A program made the translations under genes and the position numbers. 6,351 nt of DNA from Bacteroidales bacterium (GTDB lineage Bacteria; Bacteroidota; Bacteroidia; Bacteroidales; VadinHA17), in NCBI GenBank assembly GCA_022615595.1, contig JAKEGI010000280.1, positions 1 through 6,351 of the forward strand, read 5' to 3'. Numbering within the stretch: position 1 is the first letter of the stretch; each line of letters begins with the position of its first letter. Positions 5,927 to 6,351 of this stretch are shown in pieces. A model generated the notes under the pieces. That model worked only from the letters and a program-made list of their open reading frames with translations, was not told where the DNA came from and did not search any database.

Positions 5927-6351
5927 CTATTTTACAGAATCTATCTTGTAGCTTTTACCATCCATCACAACGGTTACATTCAGGGTAACGTACTTTTTTT
6001 GAGGATTATTACCCGGATTATCTAAAAAAGTTGTATAAGTGACTATATAGGCATCATTTTTTGACATATCCCTTTTAATTTCAATTGTTCCAATATCCTT
6101 AGACCTGATACCCCAATCATTGGTAAATAAGTCATGGCCATCATCCAACCATTCTGTAGCTTCTTTTCTCAGCTTAGGAGTAGAGTACATTTCTGCCAAT
6201 GAATCTAACTTCTGTTCAAAAAGAATAGTTGAAATTTCCGATGCAGGAATTGACCAAATTGCACCTTGGGATTCGTAAAATGTTTTTAACATTTCTACAA
6301 TTTCTTTCTCCTTCGTCATACCATTTTGGGCATTACATCCACTACTTATGA
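5927..6351 (-). CDS. DUF3828-like putative lipoprotein, 5' end beyond the window
   Basis: The visible C-terminal 141 residues resemble DUF3828-type proteins, an uncharacterised envelope-associated family: an N-terminal helix with F-Y-E-S, then LDSLAEMYSTPKLRKEA, then DLFTNDWG, then a beta-rich end with YIVTYTTF and VTLNVTVVMDGKSYKIDSVK. An internal ATG at 6319 could be taken as the start, but the frame stays open upstream to the edge and reads ISSGCNAQNG just before that Met. The S-S-G-C looks like a lipobox, with the Cys codon at 6335-6337, so the protein is probably a lipoprotein whose signal peptide is cut off by the window. The function is unknown. Upstream neighbours and promoter are out of view. 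A likely terminator follows at 5871-5892. Base composition is AT-richer than leuS. The DUF assignment is from remembered pattern, not a search. Confidence 0.75.
   Translation of the reverse strand, partial: ISSGCNAQNGMTKEKEIVEMLKTFYESQGAIWSIPASEISTILFEQKLDSLAEMYSTPKLRKEATEWLDDGHDLFTNDWGIRSKDIGTIEIKRDMSKNDAYIVTYTTFLDNPGNNPQKKYVTLNVTVVMDGKSYKIDSVK

Overview
The window looks like chromosomal DNA from a member of the Bacteroidota, probably the order Bacteroidales. Three things point there: Bacteroidota-type promoters (a TAnnTTTG -7 box with a TTG/TTTG box about 19-20 nt upstream), weak or absent Shine-Dalgarno sequences, and the arrangement of purN divergent from acpP-fabF, which is familiar in that phylum. 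Most of the window is core housekeeping sequence. The region right of leuS, from about 4980, is AT-richer and has a more accessory character.

Layout. Positions 1-284 (minus strand) hold acpP (acyl carrier protein) followed by the first nine codons of fabF, which runs off the left edge. A 185-nt AT-rich divergent region separates acpP from purN (470-1048, plus), which encodes GAR formyltransferase of purine synthesis. purN meets an M23-family lipoprotein metallopeptidase gene (1042-2298, minus) tail to tail, with a 7-bp overlap. That gene is the downstream partner of leuS (2295-4949, minus, leucyl-tRNA synthetase), and the two overlap by an ATGA stop/start.

Upstream of leuS is a small cassette of about 480 bp. 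It holds an ORF for a four-helix-bundle protein of the 23S-rRNA-intervening-sequence/avd-like family (5061-5414, minus), bracketed by two inverted arrays of the heptamer ACSGAAG. The arms contain a 25-nt inverted repeat with one mismatch. This is the most unusual structure in the window and may be a minimal, non-autonomous mobile unit.

To its right, on the plus strand, is a complete tRNA-Arg(CCG) transcription unit: a near-ideal Bacteroidota promoter (5548-5578), the tRNA (5589-5661) and a perfect 11-bp stem terminator (5675-5701). A gene-poor stretch (5702-5870) follows. The right edge holds a minus-strand DUF3828-like gene. Its reading frame stays open to the window end and includes a lipobox-like Cys, so it is best read as a lipoprotein truncated by the window rather than a cytosolic protein starting at the internal Met.

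Functionally, acpP/fabF serve type II fatty-acid synthesis, purN serves purine synthesis, leuS and tRNA-Arg serve translation, and the M23 protein probably works on the cell wall. I see no defence system, CRISPR array or phage module. The only candidate for something unusual is the heptamer-bracketed four-helix-bundle cassette.
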